Below the pieces are notes generated by a model. The model did not search any database. It was given only the letters and a program-made list of their open reading frames with translations, and was not told where the DNA came from. The position numbers and the translations under genes were made by a program. From Pseudoalteromonas luteoviolacea DSM 6061 (GTDB lineage: Bacteria; Pseudomonadota; Gammaproteobacteria; Enterobacterales; Alteromonadaceae), in contig NZ_AUYB01000103.1 of NCBI RefSeq assembly GCF_001625655.1, forward strand, positions 302,030 to 366,029: a stretch of 64,000 nt of DNA, in the 5' to 3' direction. Below, one piece after another: positions 45,975 to 57,437 of the stretch (positions within the stretch are counted from its first letter, which is position 1; every line of letters starts with the position of its first letter).

Positions 45975-47319
45975 ATAGAGAGTTGATAAATACTAAGCCA
46001 ATTGCCAGTGGGCAAACAAACTTAATATACCAAGGCCAAACCTTCCAGAATAAGGTGTTTTCGACGCTTTCATTGCCCTCTTTGATTTCTTTAAGTAACT
46101 TGCCTCTGTGCCAGATCCAGCCAGCAAAAATACAGCACAACATACCCAGTAAAGGCTGAGCAAACTGGGTGGTTAGCTGCACAACGAATCCAAATAGTGC
46201 AGAGAAATTAAATATGATGGATACGCTTACTACACTGACGATAAACCCTATTAGCCATGTTGCCTGAATACGTGCAAGAGCAAACTTTTCAACAACATAT
46301 GACACGGGTGCCTCTAACATTGAAATAGAGCTAGTAAGTGCTGCAATACTCATCAAGGCGAAGAATGCAAAACCGATATAAATACCAATACTACCCATGC
46401 TCTCAAACAGGGCTGGTAGTACTTGGAACACTAGTGTGTCTTCTGACAATAGCTCACCAGAGGCTGAGAATATTTCAACGCCTTGCGCTTGAGCGACATA
46501 CATAGCTGGAATAATAAGCATACCAGCAACAAATGCGATAAAAACATCTATTAAAGTTACATAGGCGCCTAGTGACACCAAGTTTTCTTGTTTACTAATA
46601 TACGAGCCGTAGATAATCATTACACTGGTACCCAGTGACAATGAGAAGAAAGCTTGTCCAAGTGCACTGACTAGTAAACTAGGGTTTAATATTGAACTAA
46701 AATCAGGTACTAAATATGCCTTTAGGCCTGTCATTGCACCGTCTTGTGTTAATACATAAGCAATCAGGGCGAAGAGGATAAATAGTAATGCAGGCATAAG
46801 CCTTTTTGACCATTTTTCGATGCCATTTTCGACACCTTTGCTAATGATTGAGACTGTTAAAACTATGAAGATAGCAGTAAATAATAAGTCTCTTGAAAGT
46901 GACTGCTCACTTAGCCAAGTGGTGGCCTGCTCCGTACCAGCGATGACTGAGATAGGTTCAAGTGTCGCACTAAACATCCAACCTGCGACAATGGCGTAAA
47001 AGCTTAGGATTAAACCAGCACAGACAATACCACCAAAACCTACAATAAAGGCGAAGCGTTTTTGAAATTGGTTATTTGCCAACTTTTGTAGTGAAGCTAC
47101 GGCATTGGCTTGACCATGTCGGCCAATAATTAATTCAGCCATCAGCGCTGGATATGCAAGACAAAAAGCAAGCACTAAATATACTAGGACAAACGCAGCG
47201 CCACCATTACTGGCGGTTTGCGTGGGAAACCCCCAAATATTACCTAAACCTACAGCAGAGCCTGCTGCAGCCATAATAAATCCAAACCGAGAACTAAACT
47301 CTCCTCGAATACTGCTCAT
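45973..47319 (-). CDS. Sodium-dependent neurotransmitter-symporter (NSS) family transporter
   Basis: A 448-residue transporter, probably for amino acids. The start at 47319 (MSSIRGEFSSRFGFIMAA) is used; the longer frame with a TTG is unlikely. Family sequence GSAVGLGNIWGFPTQTASNGGAAFVLVYL (split here) occurs near residues 21-49, then twelve or so helices. The amino-acid substrate cannot be read. It is leftward and ends in the shared terminator. Confidence 0.88.
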   Translation of the reverse strand: MSSIRGEFSSRFGFIMAAAGSAVGLGNIWGFPTQTASNGGAAFVLVYLVLAFCLAYPALMAELIIGRHGQANAVASLQKLANNQFQKRFAFIVGFGGIVCAGLILSFYAIVAGWMFSATLEPISVIAGTEQATTWLSEQSLSRDLLFTAIFIVLTVSIISKGVENGIEKWSKRLMPALLFILFALIAYVLTQDGAMTGLKAYLVPDFSSILNPSLLVSALGQAFFSLSLGTSVMIIYGSYISKQENLVSLGAYVTLIDVFIAFVAGMLIIPAMYVAQAQGVEIFSASGELLSEDTLVFQVLPALFESMGSIGIYIGFAFFALMSIAALTSSISMLEAPVSYVVEKFALARIQATWLIGFIVSVVSVSIIFNFSALFGFVVQLTTQFAQPLLGMLCCIFAGWIWHRGKLLKEIKEGNESVENTLFWKVWPWYIKFVCPLAIGLVFINSL

Positions 47320-47518
47320 GTTTTTATATTTCTCTTTTTTTAAAGACGGCCGCAACAATCTACTGTAAATGAAGGCAAATAAAAAGTCTTATCTGCACTG
47401 ATCTGGCGCAAGATTTTGCGTTAAAAAGAAGCGTAGAAATAATTATCCAGCTTGAAATCGTAGCTATTGATTTAATAGTATGAAATATCAGTGTTTTTTG
47501 AGCTAAAGTTATGTGGTG

Positions 47519-48832
47519 TCAGTTGTTCTGTACGCTTTGAGAAACAGCTTTACATGGCAAGATCAAAGTGAATTTTGCCCCTCCAAGTAGCTCAGAGCGA
47601 CTAACCGTTGCTTTACCATGATGCCAGTCTACCACTTTGGCTACGATGGCAAGCCCCAACCCGTAGCTTTTTCCAGCTCGATTACGGTGGCCTTGTTCTT
47701 GGAAAAATGGATTAAATACCTTATTCCAGTTTTCTTGCTCGATACCGGGACCATCATCCTCTACATTTATTTCAATTTCATGTTCATGTATATTTGCACT
47801 GACAAACAATTGCATATTGGCAAAATCGCATGCATTACTTAATAAATTTGAGATTGCTCTTGCGAGCCAGTGTAAGTCAGCTTCGATTAATAACTCTGGA
47901 TCGATAGAGATATTGGCTGTTAACCCTTTTTTAGACATCTTAGGGTGCATTTGGGTCACGACATCAGAGATATAACCATTGAGCTTGATAGGCTCAAACT
48001 TTAGCAGGTGCGACTTTTGTTCCAATGTAGCGAACGAAAGGTAACTTGAAAGCATGTCTTCCATTTGGTCTAAATCTTTCTCCATGCGCTCGAGTAACAG
48101 GTGCACCTCTTGTATGTCATCTTCTTCCATCGCAGCATCAAAGCCAAACCGTAGGCAGGCGACTGGCGTACGGATATCATGGGATAGGCTAGATGCCATG
48201 AGCTTATTTTCTGCTAGTAGCTTTTCGATTTGATTGGCCATTCGATTAAAGGTCAGCTCGACATCTTTAATATAGGTAAAGTGGTTGACCTCAATTCGGG
48301 TATCGAGGTTGCCACTTGCAAACTGCTTTGCTGCATGCGTCAACACCGAAAGACGCTTTGCCAACGGTGCCAAAACAAACCACATTAACGCACATACCCC
48401 TGAGTAAAAAGCGAGTGTCAGTATGACGTCGTAACTATTACGCTCTGGCGGTTTTTCCAATTGCAGCTCAATATAATCGGGCTTGAGTTGAGGCGTAGAC
48501 TTTAGGAGATAAAAGTATCCTTCATCGGAGTCAATTAACAGTCCTTGGGGCCGATACATTTGTTCAGTGACTTCGGAGGGCAATGCCAAAGAAGCTCCTG
48601 AGTGGTAAGATATGGTGAGATTGAAGTCCTGACCTGCTTTTTCAACGAATTCAAGTCGCTTGTTTACTGGTGTAGAGCTCGCTTGATTGGCGATGCCAAC
48701 GAGCAACTTAGCCTGCCAAAAGAAGCTGTCATCATCTGGAGAGGTTTGCTCATTTAACGTGTCAATCAACCATCCTAAAACGATGATTGAAATAATGACA
48801 CCAGTAAGCAAAGATAAATATAGTTTTCTCAC
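47519..48832 (-). CDS. Sensor histidine kinase, RstB-like
   Basis: A 437-residue membrane kinase. Two N-terminal TM helices (about 7-26 and 135-158) bracket a periplasmic sensor. A HAMP follows (about 160-210). The phospho-accepting histidine is H218 in S-L-S-H-D-I-R-T-P, and the ATPase domain has DDGPGIEQEN and GLGLAIV. It pairs with the response regulator just upstream. The layout and regulator tail resemble RstAB; the signal is unknown. Confidence 0.85.
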   Translation of the reverse strand: MRKLYLSLLTGVIISIIVLGWLIDTLNEQTSPDDDSFFWQAKLLVGIANQASSTPVNKRLEFVEKAGQDFNLTISYHSGASLALPSEVTEQMYRPQGLLIDSDEGYFYLLKSTPQLKPDYIELQLEKPPERNSYDVILTLAFYSGVCALMWFVLAPLAKRLSVLTHAAKQFASGNLDTRIEVNHFTYIKDVELTFNRMANQIEKLLAENKLMASSLSHDIRTPVACLRFGFDAAMEEDDIQEVHLLLERMEKDLDQMEDMLSSYLSFATLEQKSHLLKFEPIKLNGYISDVVTQMHPKMSKKGLTANISIDPELLIEADLHWLARAISNLLSNACDFANMQLFVSANIHEHEIEINVEDDGPGIEQENWNKVFNPFFQEQGHRNRAGKSYGLGLAIVAKVVDWHHGKATVSRSELLGGAKFTLILPCKAVSQSVQNN

Positions 48833-48917
48833 ACATTCACTCTATTTAGAACAACATGATAACTTCAAGAGCAGGAGTTTGCTGATTGCATTAAACTGGC
48901 ACCAAAATAAGCTGGTT

Positions 48918-49625
48918 TTACCAAGCTGTTGGCACCAGCAAATAGCCTTTACCCCAAATGGTTTTTATCTTTTCTGGGTTTTGTGGGTCATCATCAAACT
49001 TTTTGCGAAGTGCTGAAATTAACACGTCCACGCTGCGATCTAAACCGTCGTACTCTCTACCTTTGGTGGCTTTAAATACGGCATCTCTTGAAACAACGTT
49101 TCCTGCATTCGAGGCGAGGAAGTGCAATAGCAAGTATTCAGCACTAGAAATAGAAACTTCTTGCCCTGAGACCAACACTTTCCGCGCTTGGGTATCAATT
49201 TTTAAGTTTCCAACCGTTAAAACAGTACTACTACTTTCATTTTGTTGATTGTTGTCTTGAGCTGCACGAGCGTTCGCTTTAATTCTGGCTAACAGGGCTC
49301 TTGGTCGAACTGGCTTGATAACATAATCGCTAGCACCCACTTCTAAGCCAATAACTTCGTCCATTTCTTCATCTTTTGCAGTCAGCATGATAATCGGCTT
49401 GTTATAGAATTGGCGAAGTTCTCTACATACACTAATCCCGTCTTGTCCTGGCAGCATAATATCTAAAAGTACTAAATCAGGATTGTGTTGCTTAACCATT
49501 GACACGACCTCATCGCCGCGATGACAGCAGTGGGTTGTGTAACCTTGGTTGTTTAGATAGTCTGCTACCCACTGTGCAAGTGACTCATCATCTTCAACGA
49601 GTAATATCGTACCGTACTGCTCCAT
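48918..49625 (-). CDS. OmpR-family response regulator, RstA-like
   Basis: A 235-residue response regulator. The receiver (about 5-120) has E11-D12-D13 and phospho-acceptor D55 (LVLLDIMLPG). The C-terminal winged helix (about 140-232) contains YDGLDRSVDVLISALRKK, the form seen in RstA. It is cotranscribed with the kinase 85 bases downstream. Confidence 0.9.
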   Translation of the reverse strand: MEQYGTILLVEDDESLAQWVADYLNNQGYTTHCCHRGDEVVSMVKQHNPDLVLLDIMLPGQDGISVCRELRQFYNKPIIMLTAKDEEMDEVIGLEVGASDYVIKPVRPRALLARIKANARAAQDNNQQNESSSTVLTVGNLKIDTQARKVLVSGQEVSISSAEYLLLHFLASNAGNVVSRDAVFKATKGREYDGLDRSVDVLISALRKKFDDDPQNPEKIKTIWGKGYLLVPTAW

Positions 49626-49771
49626 GAAAGCTCTCCTTTAACCTACCCAATCAATATCACTATGGAAAATGATACTAATATCTCTTAAAGCCATACTAGC
49701 TTTTTAAAATCATCTCGCAATTATAATCAGGTAGCGAGATAATTGTGTAATTAAGTGTATGAGTTTGTTCG

Positions 49772-50575
49772 CTATTGAACATTTAACTTGTCGATTAGGT
49801 TACTAGTCAATGTTAGCATCATTTTCGGAGTAAGCTCGCTTACTTCTGATTTATCACACGCCCCTGCAACTTTAATTAAGGGAGTGATATCTGGTTTGAT
49901 GATGTACTGAGGGATAGTAACCGGTTCGTTATGCCTTTCTTTACGTGCTTCTTCAGTATTTTGCTGTTCGATGAATGAGATAACCTCTTGCTCATTAGTG
50001 ACTTTTTGCGTTTCGGTGAATGAGTATTGTAAGGGGATACCTTGGAATCCTGCGCTATCCACAGACGATTTAGCAAACCATACAACATCAGCTGAGTCGT
50101 TGTGCGTTAGTCGCATACTTAAAGATGCAGTAATATTACTACATTGTTTACTGGGTATTGTTTGTGAGATTTTTGCAATATATGGATGGTCATTGCTGGG
50201 TTTATTGAGCACATAAACCTTGTCTCTACCAAAAGAAAGATCCATTTGCTGAATTACTAAACGATAGTCCGTATTTTGTTGGGTATCGACTTGCAACCCT
50301 TTCTTACTTAGCATCTTAACGAGTGCCGAACGCAGATTATCTGTCAAAGTCACCTTAGTGGCATCAATGAATACGGTATCTTGCTTCTTAACGACATGTG
50401 CAGGTAGTTGGACTGATTTAATACGTGCTGATTCCAGTTCAGCTGTATAGCTAATTTGATATATAGACTTTTGTAACAGCGGTTTAGGAGGAACCGGCAA
50501 CTCTGGGGCAAGCGGTTGAGTCATGGCACATCCTGTTAAGCCTATTACCGCTAAACAGCTAAGGATTCCTCGCAT
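49772..50575 (-). CDS. Uncharacterised lipoprotein
   Basis: A 267-residue lipoprotein: lipobox L-T-G-C at residues 13-16, then a beta-rich body with two cysteines (C143 and C239 regions) and no recognised domain. It is leftward, upstream of the two-component genes and 147 bases from them, and divergent from the serine hydrolase gene. A link to the RstAB-like pair is only positional. Confidence 0.65.
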   Translation of the reverse strand: MRGILSCLAVIGLTGCAMTQPLAPELPVPPKPLLQKSIYQISYTAELESARIKSVQLPAHVVKKQDTVFIDATKVTLTDNLRSALVKMLSKKGLQVDTQQNTDYRLVIQQMDLSFGRDKVYVLNKPSNDHPYIAKISQTIPSKQCSNITASLSMRLTHNDSADVVWFAKSSVDSAGFQGIPLQYSFTETQKVTNEQEVISFIEQQNTEEARKERHNEPVTIPQYIIKPDITPLIKVAGACDKSEVSELTPKMMLTLTSNLIDKLNVQ

Positions 50576-50633
50576 TATAAATACCTCAAATTACTATTTT
50601 TCATCATGTTATGTGGACTTTGCACTAAATTTT

Positions 50634-50649
50634 ACATGGTCAACCATGT
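50634..50649. promoter_or_regulatory. Palindrome between lipoprotein and serine hydrolase genes
   Basis: ACATGGT-CA-ACCATGT, a perfect 16-base palindrome in the 225-base divergent gap 50576-50800. It may be an operator shared by the lipoprotein and serine hydrolase genes. Nothing else clear in the gap. Confidence 0.4.
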
Positions 50650-50800
50650 TCACTGACAGCTAAAAATTGTTCAAGTTTGTAACACGCTTTACACTGTAAG
50701 GACCAATCTACAAAGATTCTTGTTTAAATTTAACGTATGTCGTGAGCCAGCAACTTACTTCGTGATACCATAACATCGCGTGTTAATGAACTGAGTCATT

Positions 50801-51955
50801 ATGAAGTCACTATTTATATTTTCAAAATGCTTACTATTGCTAACCCTTTCTATATCGGCCAAGGGTGATGAACATAAAAAAGCAAAAGCGTGGGAGCATT
50901 TTGTAAGCGACTATTCTAAGCAAGTCCGACAAAAACTAAAAGAAAAATCTATACCCGGCGCTGCTTTGAGTATCACCCATGTAAAATATGGTGATATTGC
51001 TAAAGGATATGGTAAAACCAAAGTTAAAAAGGGGCGTCCGGTAAATGGCCAGACCCGCTTTCGTCTGGCTTCGGTTTCAAAAACGTTTGCAGGTTCACTT
51101 ACCGCTAAACTTGCTGCTGATGAAAAAGTAGATCTGGACAAATATGTTGCTGATTACCTGCCAATTTTTAGGGGCAGTCAGTATGCGCCTCTGAGAGTAT
51201 TCCATTTATTAAGTCATTCCAGTGGTCTTGTTCCAAACGCTTACGATAACCTCATTGAATCAAGAATGGAGTACGACAATATTTACCCACGGTTGTTGAA
51301 GGTGGACCGTTTATGTAGGCCCGGTATTTGCTATGGCTATCAAAATGTCATGTTCAGCCTAATTGGGAATGTAATAAATCAAGCAACAGGTTTGAGTTAT
51401 GACACGTGGTTGAATGAATTTATTTTTAAGCCACTAGGTATGAAAGAAGCTGGGCTTGGGTACGAGCATATGACCAAAGACGACAATTTTGCGTTGCCGC
51501 ACGTGAAAGGGCGCAAATATTGGCACACTGCTAAACTAAAGAAACACTATTATAAAGTAGCTCCGGCTGCTGGTGTAAACGCCAGTGCAGAAGATATGGT
51601 GATTTGGCTAAAAGCACAACTTGGACTATATCCGAGTGTTTTGTCTCTTGATGCATTAACAATTCAATCAAGACCATTTACTTTGACTAAGCGAGAACTT
51701 CGCAGGCGAGTTTGGAAAAAATATGTTGAACAAGCGCACTATGGATTGGGTTGGCGTATCTACAGTTTTGAAGGCGAGACCATTTATTATCATAGTGGTT
51801 GGGTGCAAGGCTATCGCACCGATGTCGCAGTAATACCCTCTCTAGGTATTGGTTTTAGTTTGCTGCTGAATGCGGAAAGTGGCTTGATAAACCAACTGAC
51901 GACAGATTTTTTGCGTAAAGCAATCGATGTGGCGAGAGAAGTTGAACCGCATTAG
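50801..51955 (+). CDS. Secreted beta-lactamase-related serine hydrolase
   Basis: A 384-residue class C beta-lactamase/penicillin-binding-protein-like hydrolase with a signal peptide (about 1-21). Catalytic motifs: S91-x-x-K94, Y180-Q-N182 and H331-S-G333. Such proteins are often esterases or peptidoglycan hydrolases; the substrate is unknown. It starts 225 bases from a divergent lipoprotein. Confidence 0.87.
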   Translation: MKSLFIFSKCLLLLTLSISAKGDEHKKAKAWEHFVSDYSKQVRQKLKEKSIPGAALSITHVKYGDIAKGYGKTKVKKGRPVNGQTRFRLASVSKTFAGSLTAKLAADEKVDLDKYVADYLPIFRGSQYAPLRVFHLLSHSSGLVPNAYDNLIESRMEYDNIYPRLLKVDRLCRPGICYGYQNVMFSLIGNVINQATGLSYDTWLNEFIFKPLGMKEAGLGYEHMTKDDNFALPHVKGRKYWHTAKLKKHYYKVAPAAGVNASAEDMVIWLKAQLGLYPSVLSLDALTIQSRPFTLTKRELRRRVWKKYVEQAHYGLGWRIYSFEGETIYYHSGWVQGYRTDVAVIPSLGIGFSLLLNAESGLINQLTTDFLRKAIDVAREVEPH

Positions 51956-51974
51956 CGGCTCAACGACACACAAA

Positions 51975-52271
51975 TTAGTTGCGAGGCAAAATAATTTTTT
52001 TGTCTTCGCTTTGGCGGTAAAGCACTATGATGTGACCGATCGTCTGAACTTTGTGCGCACCAGTTTCACGGGCAATGGCATCAAAAATCAGTTGTTTTGT
52101 TTCACGATCGTTTGTTGGTACTTTAACTTTGATCAATTCATGTATTTCTAAACATTGTTCAATTTCTAGCAATACACCTTCTGTAAGACCGTTTCCGCCA
52201 AGTAAAACGACTGGTTTAAGGGCATGTGCTAACCCTTTCAGGTGTTGCTTCTGTTTATTTGATAATGTCAT
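51975..52271 (-). CDS. yhbY: Ribosome assembly RNA-binding protein YhbY
   Basis: A 98-residue CRM-domain protein. LSNKQKQHLKGLAHALKPVVLLGGNGLT and IKVKVP (split here) match YhbY. It binds pre-50S particles. It is divergent from rlmE, the usual order near ftsH. Confidence 0.93.
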   Translation of the reverse strand: MTLSNKQKQHLKGLAHALKPVVLLGGNGLTEGVLLEIEQCLEIHELIKVKVPTNDRETKQLIFDAIARETGAHKVQTIGHIIVLYRQSEDKKIILPRN

Positions 52272-52355
52272 ATTGGTACAATTTAATAAATTAAGGCTTG
52301 AATTCTCGACATTCTAACGCCATCTAAAGAAGATTACTAATGAGTTGCAGTGAAT

Positions 52356-52985
52356 ATGGCAAATAAAAAGCACTCAGCGAGCTCAAAGCGCTGGTTAAAA
52401 GAGCATGTAGACGATCCATTTGTACACGAAGCCCAAAAAAGAGGCTATCGTTCGCGTGCCGTGTTCAAACTAGAGGAAATACAGCAAAGGGATAAACTTA
52501 TCAGACCGGGTATGCATGTTGTCGATTTAGGAGCGGCTCCTGGTAGTTGGTCTCAGTATTTGGCTGAACAAGTGACCGATAGAGGAGAGGTCATAGCATG
52601 TGACATCTTGCCGATGGATTCATTGCCGGGCGTTGCTTTTTTACAAGGCGATTTCCGAGAAGAGAGTGTACTCAATACACTACTAGATAGAATTGATGGC
52701 AAAAATATCGACGTGGTATTCTCTGACATGGCACCGAATATGAGTGGTAATAATGTCATAGACCAGGCCGGTAGCATGTATTTAGTCGAATTGGCGCTAG
52801 ATATGTGTCATCAAGTGCTAAAACCAAACGGTGCGTTTGCGGTAAAGGTGTTTCAGGGTGAAGGCTTTGATCAATTTGTACAAGAAGTACGTAATGCCTT
52901 TAAAGTTGTAAAGATCCGTAAACCAAAAGCGTCTCGACCTAGATCACGAGAAGTATATATAGTGGCGACAGGATACAAACTGTAG
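52356..52985 (+). CDS. rlmE: 23S rRNA 2'-O-methyltransferase RlmE (FtsJ)
   Basis: A 209-residue methyltransferase modifying U2552 of 23S rRNA. The ATG at 52356 aligns with the E. coli start ([16 protein letters not shown]); a GTG at 52350 is a less likely alternative. The SAM-binding motif [13 protein letters not shown] and the K-D-K-E catalytic set, including the SDMAPNMSG loop, are present. It precedes ftsH by 58 bases. Confidence 0.95.
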   Translation: MANKKHSASSKRWLKEHVDDPFVHEAQKRGYRSRAVFKLEEIQQRDKLIRPGMHVVDLGAAPGSWSQYLAEQVTDRGEVIACDILPMDSLPGVAFLQGDFREESVLNTLLDRIDGKNIDVVFSDMAPNMSGNNVIDQAGSMYLVELALDMCHQVLKPNGAFAVKVFQGEGFDQFVQEVRNAFKVVKIRKPKASRPRSREVYIVATGYKL

Positions 52986-53043
52986 TACAGTTGAGGTGCA
53001 TTTAAGATGATTTTAAATAAATTGGATACAAGAGGTTAACCCC

Positions 53044-54990
53044 TTGAGCGATATGGCGAAGAACTTAATTCTCTGGCTTGTTATAGCAGTAGTGCTAATG
53101 ACAGTGTTTCAGAGTTTCAATGGTGGCGAGCAATCTGATCGTCAAACAAGTTACACTCAGTTTGTAAAAGAAGTCCGTAGTGGTGTGGTTAGAGAAGCAA
53201 ATATTGACCGCGCTGCTGGTACTATTTCAGGGATTAAAAACAATGGTGAACGTTTTCAAACAATCATGCCATTGTATGACGAAGATCTAATTAATGATCT
53301 ACTTAAGAATGACGTCAATGTAAAAGGCGTTGCGCCTGAAGAGCAGTCATTCTTAGCAAACGTCTTTATCTCATGGTTCCCAATGCTACTGTTAATTGGT
53401 GTATGGATATTCTTCATGCGTCAAATGCAAGGCGGTGGTGGTAAAGGCGCAATGTCGTTCGGTAAGAGCAAAGCGCGCCTGATGAGCGAAGATCAAGTAA
53501 AAACAACGTTTGCTGATGTTGCTGGTTGTGACGAAGCAAAAGAAGACGTTACTGAATTGGTTGATTTCCTTCGTGATCCGTCAAAGTTCCAAAAATTAGG
53601 CGGTAACATTCCTAAAGGTGTGTTGATGGTAGGTCCTCCTGGTACAGGTAAAACCTTACTTGCGAAGGCGGTTGCGGGCGAAGCAAAAGTACCATTCTTC
53701 ACAATTTCAGGATCTGACTTCGTTGAGATGTTTGTGGGTGTTGGTGCTTCTCGTGTGAGAGACATGTTCGAGCAAGCCAAAAAAGCAGCGCCTTGCATAA
53801 TCTTCATTGATGAGATTGATGCTGTTGGTCGTAAGCGTGGTGCTGGTATGGGTGGTGGACACGACGAACGTGAACAAACACTCAACCAAATGCTAGTAGA
53901 GATGGATGGTTTTGAAGGTAATGAGGGTATTATTGTTATTGCCGCTACTAACCGTCCAGACGTGTTGGACCCTGCTTTATTAAGACCTGGTCGCTTTGAC
54001 CGTCAAGTAGTTGTTGGTCTACCTGATGTAAGAGGTCGTGAGCAAATTCTAAACGTACACATGCGCAAAGTTCCGTTAGACTCAAACGTTGAAGCGTCAT
54101 TAATTGCACGTGGTACACCTGGTTTTTCTGGTGCGGACTTAGCTAACTTGGTCAACGAAGCTGCATTATTTGCCGCGCGAGGCAATAAACGCAAAGTAAG
54201 TATGGCTGAGTTCGATGCTGCAAAAGATAAAATCATGATGGGCGCAGAGCGCAAATCAATGGTTATGTCTGAAAAAGAAAAAGAGATGACTGCGTATCAC
54301 GAAGCAGGTCACGCAATTGTAGGCCGATTGGTTCCTGAGCATGACCCTGTGTACAAAGTGTCAATTATTCCACGAGGCAGAGCACTAGGTGTAACAATGT
54401 ACTTACCAGAGCAAGATCGTGTAAGTCATTCAAAAGAGCATTTAGAGTCCATGCTGTCTAGCCTATATGGTGGTCGAATCGCCGAAGCAATTATTTACGG
54501 CGATGAAAAAGTCACAACTGGCGCTAGTAACGACATTGAACGAGCGACTGATATTGCACGTAAGATGGTAACTCAGTGGGGTTTAAGCCCTGTACTTGGC
54601 CCACAAATGTACATGGAAGAGCAAGGCGAAATGTACATGGGTGGCAGTGGCTCAAGAATGTCTGGGGTTTCGGACGAGACTGCTAAGTTGATTGATGGAG
54701 AGATCAAGTCATTTGTAACGCGCAACTACGACCGTGCGGAACAAATCCTGAAAGACAATATGGATATTCTTCATGCGATGAAAGATGCATTAATGAAATA
54801 TGAAACAATTGATGCAGGGCAAATTGACGATCTAATGGAGCGTAAGGAAGTTCGTCCACCAAGAGATGCCCATGATCGTAAATCTGATAAAGATAGCGGT
54901 CTAAATGGTGGCACATCGGCAGCTAAAAGCGATGAAAACAACTCGGATGTCCCACCTCCAAGTAATACAGAGGTTGATGACAAGCCTTAA
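53044..54990 (+). CDS. ftsH: ATP-dependent zinc metalloprotease FtsH
   Basis: A 648-residue membrane AAA protease. Two TM helices (about 5-25 and 100-122) are followed by the AAA domain with Walker A GPPGTGKT and Walker [12 protein letters not shown], the SRH region, and a zinc HEAGH motif. The C-terminal tail is acidic and variable. It degrades misassembled membrane proteins, sigma-32 and LpxC. The TTG start at 53044 has an AAGAGG site; ATG 53053 is a less likely alternative. Confidence 0.97.
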   Translation: MSDMAKNLILWLVIAVVLMTVFQSFNGGEQSDRQTSYTQFVKEVRSGVVREANIDRAAGTISGIKNNGERFQTIMPLYDEDLINDLLKNDVNVKGVAPEEQSFLANVFISWFPMLLLIGVWIFFMRQMQGGGGKGAMSFGKSKARLMSEDQVKTTFADVAGCDEAKEDVTELVDFLRDPSKFQKLGGNIPKGVLMVGPPGTGKTLLAKAVAGEAKVPFFTISGSDFVEMFVGVGASRVRDMFEQAKKAAPCIIFIDEIDAVGRKRGAGMGGGHDEREQTLNQMLVEMDGFEGNEGIIVIAATNRPDVLDPALLRPGRFDRQVVVGLPDVRGREQILNVHMRKVPLDSNVEASLIARGTPGFSGADLANLVNEAALFAARGNKRKVSMAEFDAAKDKIMMGAERKSMVMSEKEKEMTAYHEAGHAIVGRLVPEHDPVYKVSIIPRGRALGVTMYLPEQDRVSHSKEHLESMLSSLYGGRIAEAIIYGDEKVTTGASNDIERATDIARKMVTQWGLSPVLGPQMYMEEQGEMYMGGSGSRMSGVSDETAKLIDGEIKSFVTRNYDRAEQILKDNMDILHAMKDALMKYETIDAGQIDDLMERKEVRPPRDAHDRKSDKDSGLNGGTSAAKSDENNSDVPPPSNTEVDDKP

Positions 54991-55019
54991 TAAAAGGTAA
55001 AATATCTCAGCAGGAATTT

Positions 55020-55052
55020 AGGCCTCGAAAGGTAAACCTTCGAGGCCTTTTT
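55020..55052 (+). terminator. Terminator after ftsH
   Basis: AGGCCTCGAA and TTCGAGGCCT arms with extra inner pairs, then TTTTT. It ends ftsH ahead of folP, so folP may have its own promoter in the 123 bases that follow. Confidence 0.88.
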
Positions 55053-55175
55053 GTATCTTTTGTAATACTTTATATCTATAACACCTAATATTTAGCTCTA
55101 TGTGAGTGATTTTGGTCAATAAACTGGTAGGGGTATTTAAAGTATGCTTAGATACAACTAACAGGAAGGCGAATT

Positions 55176-56021
55176 ATGTTTCAACTCTCTTTACCTCGAG
55201 GTCGAACTCTTGATCTCCAACGCCCACAAGTTATGGGTATCGTAAACGCAACTCCAGATTCATTTTCTGATGGTGGTAAGTTTTATAAAAATGATAGCGC
55301 TGTCAATCAAGCCCTTATGCTGTTGGAACAAGGAGCGAGCATACTCGATATTGGCGGGGAGTCCACGAGACCTGGCGCAGCTGATGTAACATTAAATGAA
55401 GAACTTGATAGGGTGATCCCCGTTATTGAAGCTATTCGTGCTAAATCGGAGTGTGTAATATCGATTGATACGAGCAAAGCTGAGGTAATGAAACAAGCTG
55501 TCTTAGCTGGTGCAGACATAATAAATGACGTCAGAGCATTGCAAGAAGAAGGGTGCTTAGAAGTTGCTGCGGAGTTTTCCGACGTACCAGTGTGTTTAAT
55601 GCATATGCAGGGTCAACCTAGGACCATGCAGTTAGATCCAAAGTACGATCACTTGATAAATGACATAAAAGCATTTTTTGAATCGAGGATCACGGCATGT
55701 GAGCGTGTAGGTATAGAGCGCTCAAGACTTATATTAGACCCAGGCTTTGGTTTTGGAAAGTCTTTGCCTCACAACTTTGAACTGTTGGGAAAATTTAATC
55801 AATTTAGTGATTTAAACCTGCCTCTTTTGGCCGGCTTGTCACGTAAATCAATGTTCGGAAACTTATTAAATCGGGATACAAGTGAACGTTTGGCTGCAAG
55901 CCTTGCGGGTGCCTTATTATGTGCTCAAAAAGGTGCGCATATCATACGCGTTCATGATGTAAGAGAAACCAGTGATGTGCTGCAGGTATGGTCTGCAGCA
56001 AACCATGGAGTAACTAAATGA
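55176..56021 (+). CDS. folP: Dihydropteroate synthase
   Basis: A 281-residue TIM-barrel enzyme of folate synthesis. [15 protein letters not shown] and GGESTRPGA are the two pterin-binding signatures. It is the sulfonamide target. It overlaps glmM by four bases. The ATG follows AGGAAGG by six bases. Confidence 0.96.
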   Translation: MFQLSLPRGRTLDLQRPQVMGIVNATPDSFSDGGKFYKNDSAVNQALMLLEQGASILDIGGESTRPGAADVTLNEELDRVIPVIEAIRAKSECVISIDTSKAEVMKQAVLAGADIINDVRALQEEGCLEVAAEFSDVPVCLMHMQGQPRTMQLDPKYDHLINDIKAFFESRITACERVGIERSRLILDPGFGFGKSLPHNFELLGKFNQFSDLNLPLLAGLSRKSMFGNLLNRDTSERLAASLAGALLCAQKGAHIIRVHDVRETSDVLQVWSAANHGVTK

Positions 56022-57358
56022 CAACAAGAAAGTATTTTGGAACAGACGGTGTAAGAGGGCTCGTGGGTGAGTTTCCTATTACACCTGAGTTTGCCCTAAA
56101 ATTAGGTTGGGCGGCTGGTAAAGTCTTATCTAAATCTGGCACTAAAAAAGTAATTATCGGTAAAGATACTCGCATTTCAGGTTATTTGCTTGAAACGTCC
56201 CTGGAGGCAGGCCTTATTGCTGCAGGTATTGATGTGGTGTTGCTTGGCCCAATGCCAACTCCAGCTGTTGCATATCTTACTCAGACATTCAGAGCTGAAG
56301 CTGGGATTGTGATTAGTGCATCTCACAATCCATATCACGATAACGGTATTAAATTTTTTGCAGGCAATGGTAAAAAGCTCGCAGACGATGTTGAATTAGA
56401 AATCGAAGCGATGCTTGACGAGCCAATGACTTGTGTACCATCTGAGCATTTGGGTAAAGCTAGAAGGCTTGATAGTGCAAGTGGTCGTTATATTGAGTTT
56501 TGTAAGAGCCAATTCCCTAAAGAGCTTTCTTTAGAAGGTATTAAAATCGTACTAGACTGTGCCAATGGCGCGACCTATCACATTGCACCTTCTGTAATGC
56601 AAGAGTTGGGTGCAGAAGTCATAACAACTGCTTGTGAACCAGATGGCATGAACATCAATGCAGAGTGTGGTGCAACACACGTAGATGCTTTGAAACGTCA
56701 GGTGCTAGAGCATAAAGCGGATGTAGGTATCGCATACGATGGCGATGGTGACCGCGTTATGATGGTCGACCATAATGGCCGTGTCTTTGATGGCGATGAC
56801 ATTGTATACATTGCAGCACTTCAAGCGAAATTTAACGGCACTTTGAAAGGCGGTGTTGTTGGCACCGTTATGTCTAACATGGGTCTAGAAAATGCACTCA
56901 AAGAGCAAGATATACCATTCTTGAGAAGTAAAGTTGGTGATCGTTACGTGCTTGAACTATTAACAAAAGAAGGCTGGAATATCGGCGGTGAAAGTTCTGG
57001 CCATGTTCTGAATCTAGATCTGATTGCAACAGGCGACGGTATCATTTCAAGCCTACAAGTGTTGGCTGCAATGGTCGCTCAAAATAAAACGCTTAAAGAT
57101 CTCGGTGCCGGCTTTACCAAATACCCGATGAACATGATCAATGTTCGATACGCAAAAGGCACAGACCCTGTTGCCCACGCATCAGTTCAATCAATGGTCA
57201 AACAGGTTGAAGAAGAGCTGGACGGTAAAGGCCGCGTTTTATTGCGCAAGTCTGGAACTGAACCTGTTGTGCGAGTTATGGTTGAAGCGGAACAAGAAAA
57301 GCAGGTCATGGATTTTTCGCATAAAATTGCTGAAGTTGTTGAATCAGTGAGCAATTAA
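56018..57358 (+). CDS. glmM: Phosphoglucosamine mutase
   Basis: A 446-residue enzyme converting glucosamine-6-phosphate to glucosamine-1-phosphate for peptidoglycan and lipopolysaccharide. The active-site motif [10 protein letters not shown] lies near residues 96-105, with the phosphoserine at the S of ASHNP, and the metal loop is DGDGDR (about 243-248). It overlaps folP by four bases. Confidence 0.97.
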   Translation: MTTRKYFGTDGVRGLVGEFPITPEFALKLGWAAGKVLSKSGTKKVIIGKDTRISGYLLETSLEAGLIAAGIDVVLLGPMPTPAVAYLTQTFRAEAGIVISASHNPYHDNGIKFFAGNGKKLADDVELEIEAMLDEPMTCVPSEHLGKARRLDSASGRYIEFCKSQFPKELSLEGIKIVLDCANGATYHIAPSVMQELGAEVITTACEPDGMNINAECGATHVDALKRQVLEHKADVGIAYDGDGDRVMMVDHNGRVFDGDDIVYIAALQAKFNGTLKGGVVGTVMSNMGLENALKEQDIPFLRSKVGDRYVLELLTKEGWNIGGESSGHVLNLDLIATGDGIISSLQVLAAMVAQNKTLKDLGAGFTKYPMNMINVRYAKGTDPVAHASVQSMVKQVEEELDGKGRVLLRKSGTEPVVRVMVEAEQEKQVMDFSHKIAEVVESVSN

Positions 57359-57437
57359 ACCTAAAAAGTAATTTTTTTCTTGTAACTTTGGACGAGTGGC
57401 GTTAGTATCTCGTCCGCTTTCTAACGCGGAGTATCGA

